Source of the DNA: Phoronis ovalis
Lineage: Eukaryota; Phoronida; Phoronidae
NCBI GenBank assembly: GCA_028565635.1
Contig: JAOXYB010020749.1
Coordinates: forward strand, 1-17,441
Length of the DNA: 17,441 nt
Reading direction: 5' to 3'
Shown here: piece after piece, positions 12,801 through 17,441 of the stretch
How the letters are laid out: each line of letters starts with the position of its first letter
Numbering within the stretch: position 1 is the stretch's first letter
The notes under the pieces: generated by a model
Database searches by the model: none
What the model was told of the DNA's origin: nothing
The model's input: the letters and a program-made list of their open reading frames with translations, nothing else
Position numbers and translations under genes: made by a program

Positions 12801-15139
12801 AAAACATTACAAGACGAGAAAAATATTAATGGAATATTTTGTAGTTAAAATGAGTGAAACAAGATTCCATGTTGTTTAATCTGACTTCATATTATAGGCA
12901 GGCCGATGGTTTGTTTCTTACTAAACATTGATCATTACTCTCATGGTTTCAGGTTCAAAGCATGAAGATTCTGCTTTCATCCGGTCCTCCGAGTCTCATC
13001 ACCAATCTCCTGCCTTTAATCACGCATCATCATCAGCCCACTCCCCAAGAATACCCAGTCATTCCTTAGCCTCACATTCAAGTAAATCTTCAGAACCATC
13101 TGCATCGTCAAGACATATACCTCACTCTCTAATGCATCCATTCCGGGATTTACCTCATGTCTCAAGTAACCAATCAGGAGGTACTTCTCAGACATCGCCT
13201 CGTTACGATAATTCTGCTGTCTTCAAATGGCCGGGTATTGAAGTATTAATGGAAGCCTATCAAAGGCATGTTGATGGTCAGTATTTCAAATATCATCTGT
13301 TATATTCTGTCAAGACTATATGGCATGTTTGGTCAAAGCTATGAAATGTGATGACTCATCATTTAGCTCCTGAAATACAGGGCAAGATATTCCATTATGT
13401 GACATTAGTAGTCCGTAAAAAGTAATATACTTGTCTTCCATGTTTTTACACTGCTTCTTGACTCCTGTGACAAATAAAAACTCAATTTTCTGTCCTATCT
13501 TTACATTTGATCGAGCTGAGAGCCATAGAATTCCATAGTTATGATACTCGTACATATGATATTATTTATATGTCTTGCCATCAGTTTTGCAACTTGCAAG
13601 AGTTGTGTCTTGTTAACAGTTTTTTTAAAGTTAAATATTCGTACTTTATAATTTGAGGTTATTTTTGGGGGGTTAAAAAGACATACTAATAAAAGTATAA
13701 AGCTTCACATGATTATGTAAGCAGCAAAAAGGCCAGTTTGAGTGAAAACTTTTTTCAAAACATAAACTTCAAAAATTAGAATTCAAACACCTCTATAAAT
13801 GCAAGCTGAACTTGGCCAAAATATAAGTCGCATGATAGAGATTTCTATTTGAAGTTAATTTTGGCCAGATATCAGCTTTGTAACTATAGGGTTGTTGAAG
13901 GTAATTTTTTGTTTGAAATTTGGAAAAAGAAAATTTTAGCCAAAATGGTCTCCTTGCTGATTGCACAATCATGTGTCAGATATCAAAAGTACTGTCTTTC
14001 CAAAATTGGATACTTTTGGTATGTTATCTTTTCATTTAAGAGTTCAATTTATATTTCCCATAAGTTTGCCATACGCGCTACCTTAAAAAAGGCTTCTTGT
14101 ACAGAAATATTAAAACACAAATAACTGGAACAAGAAAAAGCACTGTGCTATTAATTCTTGAAATGACATTCAGTCTTTTTATATCTCTACAGAATGGCAG
14201 CCACGACTAGGTTACCCTCCATACAGTGCCATGATGCACGATTTGCATAGACAGCTACCAGGTTAGTTACTGTACTCTTGTTTTTCTTGTTGCCTTGTGT
14301 TGCTGTTAAATTATTGCACAGAGGAGTGTTGAATTTTCTAGCAGCATTGACATGATAACATTAAGTACTGTGTCGTAATATTCCACACAACTCAGTGTCC
14401 CAAGTTATTATGTGTTGATTAATATGGACAGAAAGCAGTAGGCTTAGTAACTATGCTTTTGTTTATTTTATAGGTCAGTCTTTAGACCGGCAGATACTGC
14501 ATGAAAATAATGACAGACTCAACAGCAGTAATGCTGCTTTATTTAATGCAACGTCACAGAATCTAAGTCTCCGTATGACTGTAAGTTACATTTTATCAAT
14601 CCTATTGTTTATCACTATTGAACCTTATTGTTTCACATTTGACATCTTGGGCATTATTTTGTATTTTGAACTTTCGAGGGTGAACATTTTTGTACCACTT
14701 CTGGTCATAAAATGTAAATTAACAAGTTGTGCAGTAAATATAATGAATACTAGTCAATATTTAATTTGTTAACTCCGTCTAATAGAAGAGTTGGCATCTA
14801 ATGGGACAAAATACAGTTTATTAATATTATTTGAAAGATGTCAAGGTAAATCAGTAAAGGATACAGAGAGAAACCTCTGAGAATACTGGAAAACCTAACA
14901 AAGTTCAGATTGTATTTACTATTCGCTGTTGACTGTCTTATCAGATTTGTCAGACATTCAAAAAATGAATCTAGTAAATGTTCTTTTCCATATGTTGAAA
15001 ATTTAACATTGAATTTTCGTATTTCAATTACATTCTTGTTTTCTTACAGGATTTAATGCAAAACAAGCAACAGTTAGATGCCGAACAGGAGAAAAGTGCT
15101 ATTGACAATCTCAAACAATGTTTCAAGCACCTCAGATGA
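6632..15139 (+). CDS. GSE1: GSE1 orthologue, 14 coding exons to the stop (5' end missing)
   Basis: Spliced gene: join 6632-6817, 7620-7807, 8361-8485, 8745-8945, 9278-9469, 9666-9809, 10344-10479, 10800-11559, 11797-12003, 12317-12682, 12953-13276, 14193-14261, 14474-14580, 15050-15139. All introns are GT-AG and all phases agree, giving 3,095 coding bases and about 1,031 residues; vertebrate GSE1 is roughly 1,200. Residues here count from the split Gly codon at 6632. Identity rests on SSFAAALRKLAKQA (47-60), PPVVTIAPT (105-113), EEYLRGFQPY (182-191), RYPPDL (276-281), the Arg/Glu/Lys coiled coil (298-391) and the DUF3736-like region (about 620-715). The family is nuclear and belongs to BHC/LSD1-CoREST-HDAC repressor complexes; function here is inferred from orthology. 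The N-terminal exon before residue 1 was not found. The stop at 15137-15139 follows a coiled-coil C-terminus. Confidence 0.93.
6818..7619 (+). other. GSE1 intron (802 nt)
   Basis: GT-AG intron between the first two visible coding exons. It is AT-rich. A 72-codon open stretch at 7341-7559 is hydrophobic, has no family resemblance and ends before the acceptor. Nothing else is recognisable. Confidence 0.85.
7620..7807 (+). CDS. GSE1: GSE1 coding exon b
   Basis: 188 nt, entering in phase 1 and leaving in phase 0, donor GTGAGT. It encodes residues 63-125, a Ser/Pro-rich linker containing TPKRGPPPP and then PPVVTIAPT (105-113). The latter is near-identical to a motif I know from vertebrate GSE1. 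Together with exon a it covers the conserved N-terminal part of the family. Confidence 0.93.
7808..8360 (+). other. GSE1 intron (553 nt)
   Basis: AT-rich GT-AG intron with short simple repeats (catacataca and tatgtatatg types). No gene, inverted repeat or motif of note was seen. Confidence 0.85.
8361..8485 (+). CDS. GSE1: GSE1 coding exon c
   Basis: 125 nt, phase 0 to phase 2, acceptor aaatgtttag, donor GTATGA. It encodes residues 126-166 plus two bases of Arg167: a hydrophilic His/Arg/Ser-rich linker (SHRHEHPG, ESSSRR). There is no recognisable domain. It is supported by frame continuity and by flanking exons that match the family. Confidence 0.85.
8745..8945 (+). CDS. GSE1: GSE1 coding exon d
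   Basis: 201 nt, phase 2 at both ends, donor GTGAGA. It encodes residues 167-233 with EEYLRGFQPY (182-191) and LPPPFSLDPAIAAAAYPY (201-218). These correspond to the EDYLRSFRPY and LDPATAAAY-type segments I recall from vertebrate GSE1. It was probably kept as an interaction surface. The frame is fixed by the neighbouring exons. Confidence 0.92.
8946..9277 (+). other. GSE1 intron (332 nt)
   Basis: Ordinary GT-AG intron with acceptor atttctttag. Nothing recognisable inside. Confidence 0.85.
9278..9469 (+). CDS. GSE1: GSE1 coding exon e
   Basis: 192 nt, phase 2 at both ends, donor GTAAAA (weak). It encodes residues 234-297, a Pro/Met/Leu-rich segment (MPYFPFAQPGLMAHPG) followed by MRYPPDL and QQQMALM. 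RYPP-D/E-L is also present in vertebrate GSE1 just before its coiled coil, so the order matches. The residues leading into the next exon (YREVER) start the charged helix. Confidence 0.92.
9666..9809 (+). CDS. GSE1: GSE1 coding exon f (charged coiled coil)
   Basis: 144 nt, phase 2 at both ends, donor GTAAGT. It encodes residues 298-345, almost wholly Arg, Glu and Lys (EEERERERKLEIEREREQE type) with Leu/Ile spacing, predicted as a long charged helix or coiled coil. Vertebrate GSE1 has a longer Arg-Glu repeat at the same place. The low-complexity composition means this exon alone would not identify the gene. Confidence 0.92.
9810..10343 (+). other. GSE1 intron (534 nt)
   Basis: AT-rich GT-AG intron with a short C-run followed by an A-run near 9905. 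No gene or motif recognised. Confidence 0.85.
10344..10479 (+). CDS. GSE1: GSE1 coding exon g
   Basis: 136 nt, phase 2 to phase 0. The donor GTACTA is the weakest match in the gene; retaining the intron would add three residues before a TAA. It encodes residues 346-391: EEARREVEKFHAHNMGRQGSG, then the helical LLQQYEAEARLKEERHKE. It continues the charged helix across a short Gly/Ser break. Confidence 0.9.
10480..10799 (+). other. GSE1 intron (320 nt)
   Basis: GT-AG intron with acceptor ttgcattacag. No recognisable feature inside. Confidence 0.85.
10800..11559 (+). CDS. GSE1: GSE1 coding exon h (large central exon)
   Basis: 760 nt, phase 0 to phase 1, donor GTAAGT; the largest exon. It encodes residues 392-644. 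It starts as a continuing helix (LIQDQIAREHSIFARERGRR), passes through a hydrophilic linker, then an acidic DYDSGDDYNSAEE stretch, and ends with KAKLEFLSNFNLIT (626-639). That last segment opens the GSE1-specific DUF3736-like region. The open frame runs without interruption from before the acceptor to just past the donor. Confidence 0.93.
11797..12003 (+). CDS. GSE1: GSE1 coding exon i (basic patch, DUF3736-like region)
   Basis: 207 nt, phase 1 at both ends, donor GTAAGC. It encodes residues 645-713. KRQKRKRIYRERSKSP (650-665) is a basic, nuclear-localisation-like patch ending in a Ser-Pro site. After an acidic linker comes PDYKSKAKFLKNMGLENVSLEKRR, ending at 713. Vertebrate GSE1, as I remember it, has the same order of basic RERSPSP stretch followed by a KKFL-x-x-F-x-L motif. 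Confidence 0.93.
12004..12316 (+). other. GSE1 intron (313 nt)
   Basis: GT-AG intron with acceptor catgttttag. Nothing recognisable inside. Confidence 0.85.
12317..12682 (+). CDS. GSE1: GSE1 coding exon j
   Basis: 366 nt, phase 1 at both ends, donor GTAAGC. It encodes residues 714-835. It starts as a helix (MQHVQQVCQEEKARREAIP), then a Lys/Arg/Ser linker (NKRRHDSKEESPNKK), then a helical Gln-rich part (LGQLAAQRAQK and EFHQSVLQTTRQQQEMASK). No enzyme motif is present. It is assigned to GSE1 by frame continuity. Confidence 0.9.
12953..13276 (+). CDS. GSE1: GSE1 coding exon k
   Basis: 324 nt, phase 1 at both ends, donor GTCAGT. It encodes residues 836-943. It is a Ser/His/Pro-rich, probably disordered linker (836 to about 915), followed by FKWPGIEVLMEAYQRHVD (926-943). 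This looks like a conserved anchor leading into an amphipathic helix. The reading frame stays open into the intron until a stop near 13344. Confidence 0.9.
13813..13867. repeat. 10-bp perfect inverted repeat, 35-nt loop
   Basis: TGGCCAAAAT (13813-13822) is the exact reverse complement of ATTTTGGCCA (13858-13867). It lies within the intron at 13277-14192. It is part of a stretch with several GGCCA/AGCCA-containing segments, suggesting remnants of a repeat. Confidence 0.5.
13980..14022. repeat. 12-bp hairpin with inner palindrome
   Basis: ATATCAAAAGTA (13980-13991) pairs with TACTTTTGGTAT (14011-14022) with only one G-U wobble. Inside lies the palindrome TCCAAAATTGGA (13999-14010). It is in the same intron as the inverted repeat at 13813-13867. 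Confidence 0.5.
14193..14261 (+). CDS. GSE1: GSE1 coding exon l (69 nt, symmetric)
   Basis: 69 nt, phase 1 at both ends, acceptor atctctacag, donor GTTAGT. It encodes residues 944-966 (EWQPRLGYPPYSAMMHDLH, then RQLP). It contains Pro and Gly residues that would break the helix running from exon k to exon m. Because it is symmetric, skipping it would keep the frame and join VDG to QSLDRQIL. It is supported by phase, splice sites and amino-acid composition. Confidence 0.82.
14474..14580 (+). CDS. GSE1: GSE1 coding exon m
   Basis: 107 nt, phase 1 to phase 0, acceptor attttatag, donor GTAAGT. It encodes residues 967-1002 (GQSLDRQILHENNDRL, NSSNAALFNATSQNL, SLRMT). Leu/Ile spacing and polar residues suggest the start of a C-terminal coiled coil. 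Confidence 0.87.
14581..15049 (+). other. GSE1 last intron (469 nt)
   Basis: GT-AG intron with acceptor ttttcttacag. The reading frame of the previous exon stays open for about 60 codons, but the sequence is hydrophobic and AT-rich, as expected of intron. Nothing else recognised. Confidence 0.85.
15050..15139 (+). CDS. GSE1: GSE1 terminal coding exon
   Basis: 90 coding nt starting in phase 0 and ending in TGA at 15137-15139. It encodes residues 1003-1031 (DLMQNKQQLDAEQEKSAIDN, then LKQCFKHLR). It is a short amphipathic helix with Leu/Ile spacing, continuing the C-terminal coiled coil. Confidence 0.88.
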   Translation, partial: DLMQNKQQLDAEQEKSAIDNLKQCFKHLR

Positions 15140-15650
15140 CCGGTGCCATTAACCTTGTGAGCCATTCATCTGCCAACATGTCAGAGGTTGGGCTAAATCT
15201 ATAGTGTTGTGCATATTCAAATTGGGAAGACCAAGACATGATTAATACAACCGACACACTTTTTGTTCTAATTCATGAAAACATTCCCTGTAGGTTGGAC
15301 CAAAACGATAATTAAAGCAATGAAGTACAAAGTATTAGTTTACCACTTGTTGTATGTAGACAGATATATCTTCATATACGAAGGAATGTAATGCATTTTG
15401 TAGATGCCATCCATAAACAAATGTATCCGTAGATATAATACAATGTTCGTTTTTCAGTATTAATCAAGTAGCTTGAGCAATAGCTCATGCAAAATATTTA
15501 CAACACAAGTAATATTAAGCTAAGTGTAAATGTTGTGTGCTTCCAACTGAATAAGCCCTTTGTCATTTCTAACAGAACATCTCTTTAAAGAAATTAAATT
15601 GCTATTTGATGTCTTGAGGTGGATGGCTTAAATTTTAATTTATGTAATAT

Positions 15651-15665
15651 CAGAGACTATCTCTG
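15651..15665 (+). repeat. 3'UTR hairpin 1
   Basis: CAGAGA-CTA-TCTCTG: a 6-bp perfect stem with a 3-nt loop in the GSE1 3'UTR. It is followed 12 bases later by a related hairpin at 15678-15694. Confidence 0.55.
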
Positions 15666-15677
15666 TAACTATTGTTA

Positions 15678-15694
15678 ATAGAGACTGTCTCTAT
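15678..15694 (+). repeat. 3'UTR hairpin 2
   Basis: ATAGAGAC-T-GTCTCTAT: perfect inverted repeat with 8-base arms around one base, realistically a 5-7 bp stem with a 3-nt or larger loop. The core AGAGACT(A/G)TCTCT matches hairpin 1. The closing C-G pair of hairpin 1 is a T-A pair here. Confidence 0.55.
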
Positions 15695-15816
15695 AATGTA
15701 ATTTATTGTAAGTTTTTCAAAGTTTATAAATCTTTTTTTTAGGATTTGTATAGATTTTAAAAGTTTCAATGTGGCTTTAATGGTCTGTAGGTTTATATGC
15801 ACTGTAAAACTTGTAG

Positions 15817-15822
15817 ATTAAA
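15817..15822 (+). terminator. Candidate GSE1 poly(A) signal ATTAAA
   Basis: ATTAAA, the commonest variant poly(A) signal, about 680 bases after the GSE1 stop. It lies 5 bases from an opposing AATAAA for GINS2. Alternative ATTAAA copies exist at 15311 and 15593. Confidence 0.45.
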
Positions 15823-15827
15823 TGAAC

Positions 15828-15833
15828 TTTATT
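15828..15833 (-). terminator. Candidate GINS2 poly(A) signal AATAAA
   Basis: TTTATT on the plus strand is AATAAA on the minus strand. It is the first AATAAA met after the GINS2 stop (16272), giving a 3'UTR of about 450 nt. Another AATAAA follows at 15702-15707. Confidence 0.55.
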
Positions 15834-16002
15834 ACAAAACAGACTATTTACAGAACATTTCTATACATGCACAAATCTTCATTTACAGCACCACAATTAT
15901 GTTCTACTGATTGCATCTTTCCGTGCAGTTATTACATAACATAATAGTTACACTTTTCTTCAACAACTTTCCCTTCTCTGAAGCTATACATAGATGATAT
16001 CT

Positions 16003-16053
16003 TGAGATTGTTTTATCGTGTAAAATCCTATCACAACTGGTAAAACAATCTCA
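16003..16053. repeat. 13-bp perfect hairpin in the GINS2 3'UTR
   Basis: TGAGATTGTTTTA (16003-16015) is the exact reverse complement of TAAAACAATCTCA (16041-16053), with a 25-nt loop. It lies in the inferred GINS2 3'UTR, so it would be transcribed from the minus strand. Two or three further weak pairs extend inward. Confidence 0.6.
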
Positions 16054-16271
16054 GCAACTTTCTCGTTACGTGGCTAATAAAAGAAATTCTGATAATGACC
16101 AACTAATCAAAAGAAGGTTGCAGTTGTTGACGCATAAACATTTAGTGTAAACATCAATGGGAATCAAAGTTACAGCAGATACAAAGTAAACTTGTAGCTT
16201 TATGGCTGCAGCCAAAAACCACCCACCTACACAAAAATAAAGCTCAAAATTTGTCAGTTGACAAAGAAAAG

Positions 16272-16394
16272 TTAATCTTGTGCAGATGTACTTGTGCCTC
16301 CCTGTGCTCCTATGCGTAACATCAACATTTGGTCTAGAGCTTTTGTGAGGAATTTTCGCACAGTGTTGATCTCCATCAGTGTTAAGTAGTTCAA
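16272..16394 (-). CDS. GINS2: GINS2 terminal coding exon
   Basis: 123 nt: 40 codons plus TAA (16274-16272). The acceptor is cattttttag on the minus strand, phase 0. It encodes [20 protein letters not shown], then DQMLMLR and a Gly/Ser/Thr tail ending in AQD. Human GINS2 ends with a comparable polar tail. The tail after MLMLR is not conserved. Confidence 0.94.
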   Translation of the reverse strand: MNYLTLMEINTVRKFLTKALDQMLMLRIGAQGGTSTSAQD

Positions 16395-17414
16395 CTAAAA
16401 AATGAATTTGGCAACATGCAGACAGCATTTTAAGACGTAGCAATGGATAGGTTTTGCAAAATTCGAGTAAAATAAACTAAAAAGTATTTATTAATTTGAC
16501 TGTCTTGTCATAGGATTGCAGTCGAGTTTAGTGAAACAAGAACACCTCAAGATTAAAATGGTGATAACAGCCTTACATCCTTATTAAATTAGACAATATA
16601 ATGTAAAATTACTGTTACATCAAAACAACACATTGGTACAAGACTCTTCATGTACCTACACGGAGATATCCCACTAACTTGTCAATCTTTTACAGAGGGG
16701 TGATCAGGAGGCTGGTATCTTGGGCTCATTGATTATGAGATAATATACAATGGTCCCAACCCATTATCTCAACAGGTCAGCACAGTGCATGCAGGTGATC
16801 GCACATTTACAACCAAAATTTTCTTGTAAAACTTGTCAGAACTTATAGTGTACAAATATACATTTTGGAGAACATGTAAAATTCAATTTATAAATAACAT
16901 AATTTGCGTGCTACTAATATTCTATTTAAGTAAAGACACCGGTTGAAAATCTTTGTGGTGTTGGCATGGGGCTACTTTCCCCTGCCTTAGAGGCTGGGTT
17001 AGGAGTTTTCTCTAAATTGTGACCATTTAAATCACATTTTTGTGCAGAATTTGCTTGAATCTTACATTAGTCAAATATAAATAACATATATTTAAGGAGA
17101 TATATGCCATTAAATTTTTAGATGTAAATGTACTACATATTTGAGTGAGACAAGATATAATGAATACTTCATAAACAAATCAGATTTTGTGTGTTATGAA
17201 AGCCATTCATACTGTGAGATAATTAGTTGGGACCATTGATATATACATATATATAAAGAAAACGGTGTATAAAAAAAATGCAGTGACCTTAGCATGTGTT
17301 GCATCACTATTAAGGAAAGTATCAATACTACTTCTGAGTTTGGCTATTCTGAGGTCCCAGATGTCTTTAATGAGTGTACGAATGTCGTCTGCTTTGGGAA
17401 TGTCACCAGTGGCG
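16272..17414 (-). CDS. GINS2: GINS2 (PSF2), last two coding exons (5' part off-window)
   Basis: Minus-strand join of 17414-17288 and 16394-16272; the rest of the gene lies beyond the right edge. It gives 82 residues, corresponding to about residues 104-185 of the 185-residue human protein. [20 protein letters not shown] matches the GINS2 signature IPKADEIRTLVKDMWDTR, and [16 protein letters not shown] matches [16 protein letters not shown]. The exon junction HAK|L falls in the same context as the human protein. GINS2 joins PSF1, PSF3 and SLD5 in GINS, part of the CDC45-MCM-GINS helicase that unwinds DNA at replication forks. The gene faces GSE1 tail-to-tail. Confidence 0.95.
16395..17287 (-). 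other. GINS2 last intron (893 nt)
   Basis: GT-AG intron on the minus strand. Most of it is a candidate MITE (16748-17238). The remainder (16395-16747) is AT-rich, with no gene or motif seen. Confidence 0.9.
16748..17238. mobile_element. Candidate MITE (non-autonomous DNA transposon)
   Basis: The left end CAATGGTCCCAAC (16748-16760) is the exact reverse complement of the right end (17226-17238). The match continues inward through ATTATCTCA and CAG with two mismatches and one single-base gap, giving 27-28 bp terminal inverted repeats (16748-16775 and 17212-17238). ATATA flanks both ends (16743-16747 and 17239-17243), fitting a TA-type target duplication, though the right flank is a longer AT run. 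There is no transposase inside the 491 bp. The superfamily is not assigned. Confidence 0.72.
17288..17414 (-). CDS. GINS2: GINS2 penultimate coding exon
   Basis: 127 nt. The acceptor (tgattttcag, read on the minus strand) leaves one base to finish a codon, then 42 codons up to HAK, ending in phase 0 before donor GTCACT. It encodes [20 protein letters not shown] and RSSIDTFL, the conserved helical part of GINS2. The donor is a weak consensus match but is confirmed by homology on both sides. Confidence 0.95.
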
Positions 17415-17441
17415 CTGAAAATCATATTTTAATTTACATTA

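Larger units (their letters stand above)
13277..14192 (+). other. GSE1 intron (916 nt) with fold-backs
   Basis: Longest intron between visible exons. It contains two inverted repeats (13813-13867 and 13980-14022) and two unrelated open stretches: minus strand 13316-13555 (79 codons) and plus strand 13849-14124 (91 codons). Neither has recognisable homology. It may include a degraded repeat, but no clear transposon ends were found. Confidence 0.75.
15140..15840 (+). other. GSE1: GSE1 3' untranslated region
   Basis: Non-coding sequence after the GSE1 stop. Candidate ATTAAA poly(A) signals lie at 15311, 15593 and 15817; an AATAAA at 16077 would extend into the GINS2 3'UTR. Two tandem hairpins sit at 15651-15694. 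The true 3' end needs transcript data; 15817 is favoured because the opposing GINS2 signal lies right beside it. Confidence 0.6.
15815..16271 (-). other. GINS2: GINS2 3' untranslated region
   Basis: Non-coding minus-strand sequence from the GINS2 stop to the first AATAAA and its expected cleavage zone. It contains one strong hairpin (16003-16053). An open stretch overlapping its upper end and the last exon is only an out-of-frame reading of that exon plus flanking DNA. Confidence 0.6.

Noticed and set aside
13316-13555. 79-codon minus-strand open stretch in the intron at 13277-14192
   Set aside because: Its composition looks more protein-like than most chance ORFs, so a transposon fragment was considered. 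No domain, splice site or terminal repeat could be found to support it.
13849-14124. 91-codon plus-strand open stretch in the same intron
   Set aside because: No recognisable homology, and it spans an inverted-repeat region. Not kept as coding.
16066-16443. 125-codon minus-strand open stretch over the GINS2 last exon
   Set aside because: It reads the exon in the wrong frame. The true frame (16394-16272) matches the GINS2 C-terminus.
1-17441. tRNA, CRISPR, riboswitch or viral insertion
   Set aside because: No B-box-like tRNA core, no regularly spaced repeats, and no viral or reverse-transcriptase motif was seen on either strand.

Overview
This is an AT-rich animal (metazoan) genomic window with spliced genes, GT-AG introns and no prokaryotic features. 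It holds the 3' parts of two convergent genes. The plus strand carries 14 consecutive coding exons (6632-15139) of a GSE1 (genetic suppressor element 1) orthologue. The minus strand carries the last two coding exons of GINS2 (PSF2), at 17414-17288 and 16394-16272. AT-richness, intron sizes and moderate divergence from the vertebrate proteins fit an invertebrate, perhaps a lophotrochozoan such as a mollusc; that placement is a guess.

Layout. 1-6631 has no recognisable coding exon and is most simply the intron (or upstream region) before the first visible GSE1 exon; the GSE1 N-terminal exon was not found. 6632-15139 encodes about 1,031 residues up to the TGA stop, with every splice phase agreeing. 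In order these are the conserved AAALRKLAKQA N-terminal motif, a PPVVTIAPT motif, an EEYLRGFQPY region, a Pro/Met-rich stretch, a long Arg/Glu/Lys coiled coil, the GSE1-type (DUF3736-like) region with two FLxx[FM]xL motifs around a basic nuclear-localisation-like patch, a Ser/His-rich linker, and a C-terminal FKWPGIE segment with coiled coil. From 15140 come the two 3'UTRs, facing each other, with oppositely oriented poly(A) signals only 5 bases apart at 15817-15833. 16395-17287 is the last GINS2 intron and contains a 491-bp MITE-like element with 27-28 bp terminal inverted repeats.

How the genes relate. GSE1 is known as a subunit of BHC/LSD1-CoREST-HDAC chromatin complexes. GINS2 is a subunit of the GINS tetramer of the CMG replicative helicase. 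They share no pathway, but the same pair lies tail-to-tail on human 16q24.1, so the window appears to keep an ancient microsynteny block. I found no novel enzyme system, CRISPR array, RNA gene or viral gene. The points worth a second look are the linked gene pair with its abutting 3' ends, the MITE, a phase-symmetric 69-nt exon that interrupts a predicted coiled coil, several perfect hairpins in the UTRs and introns, and nuclear-receptor half-sites in the 5' non-coding block.
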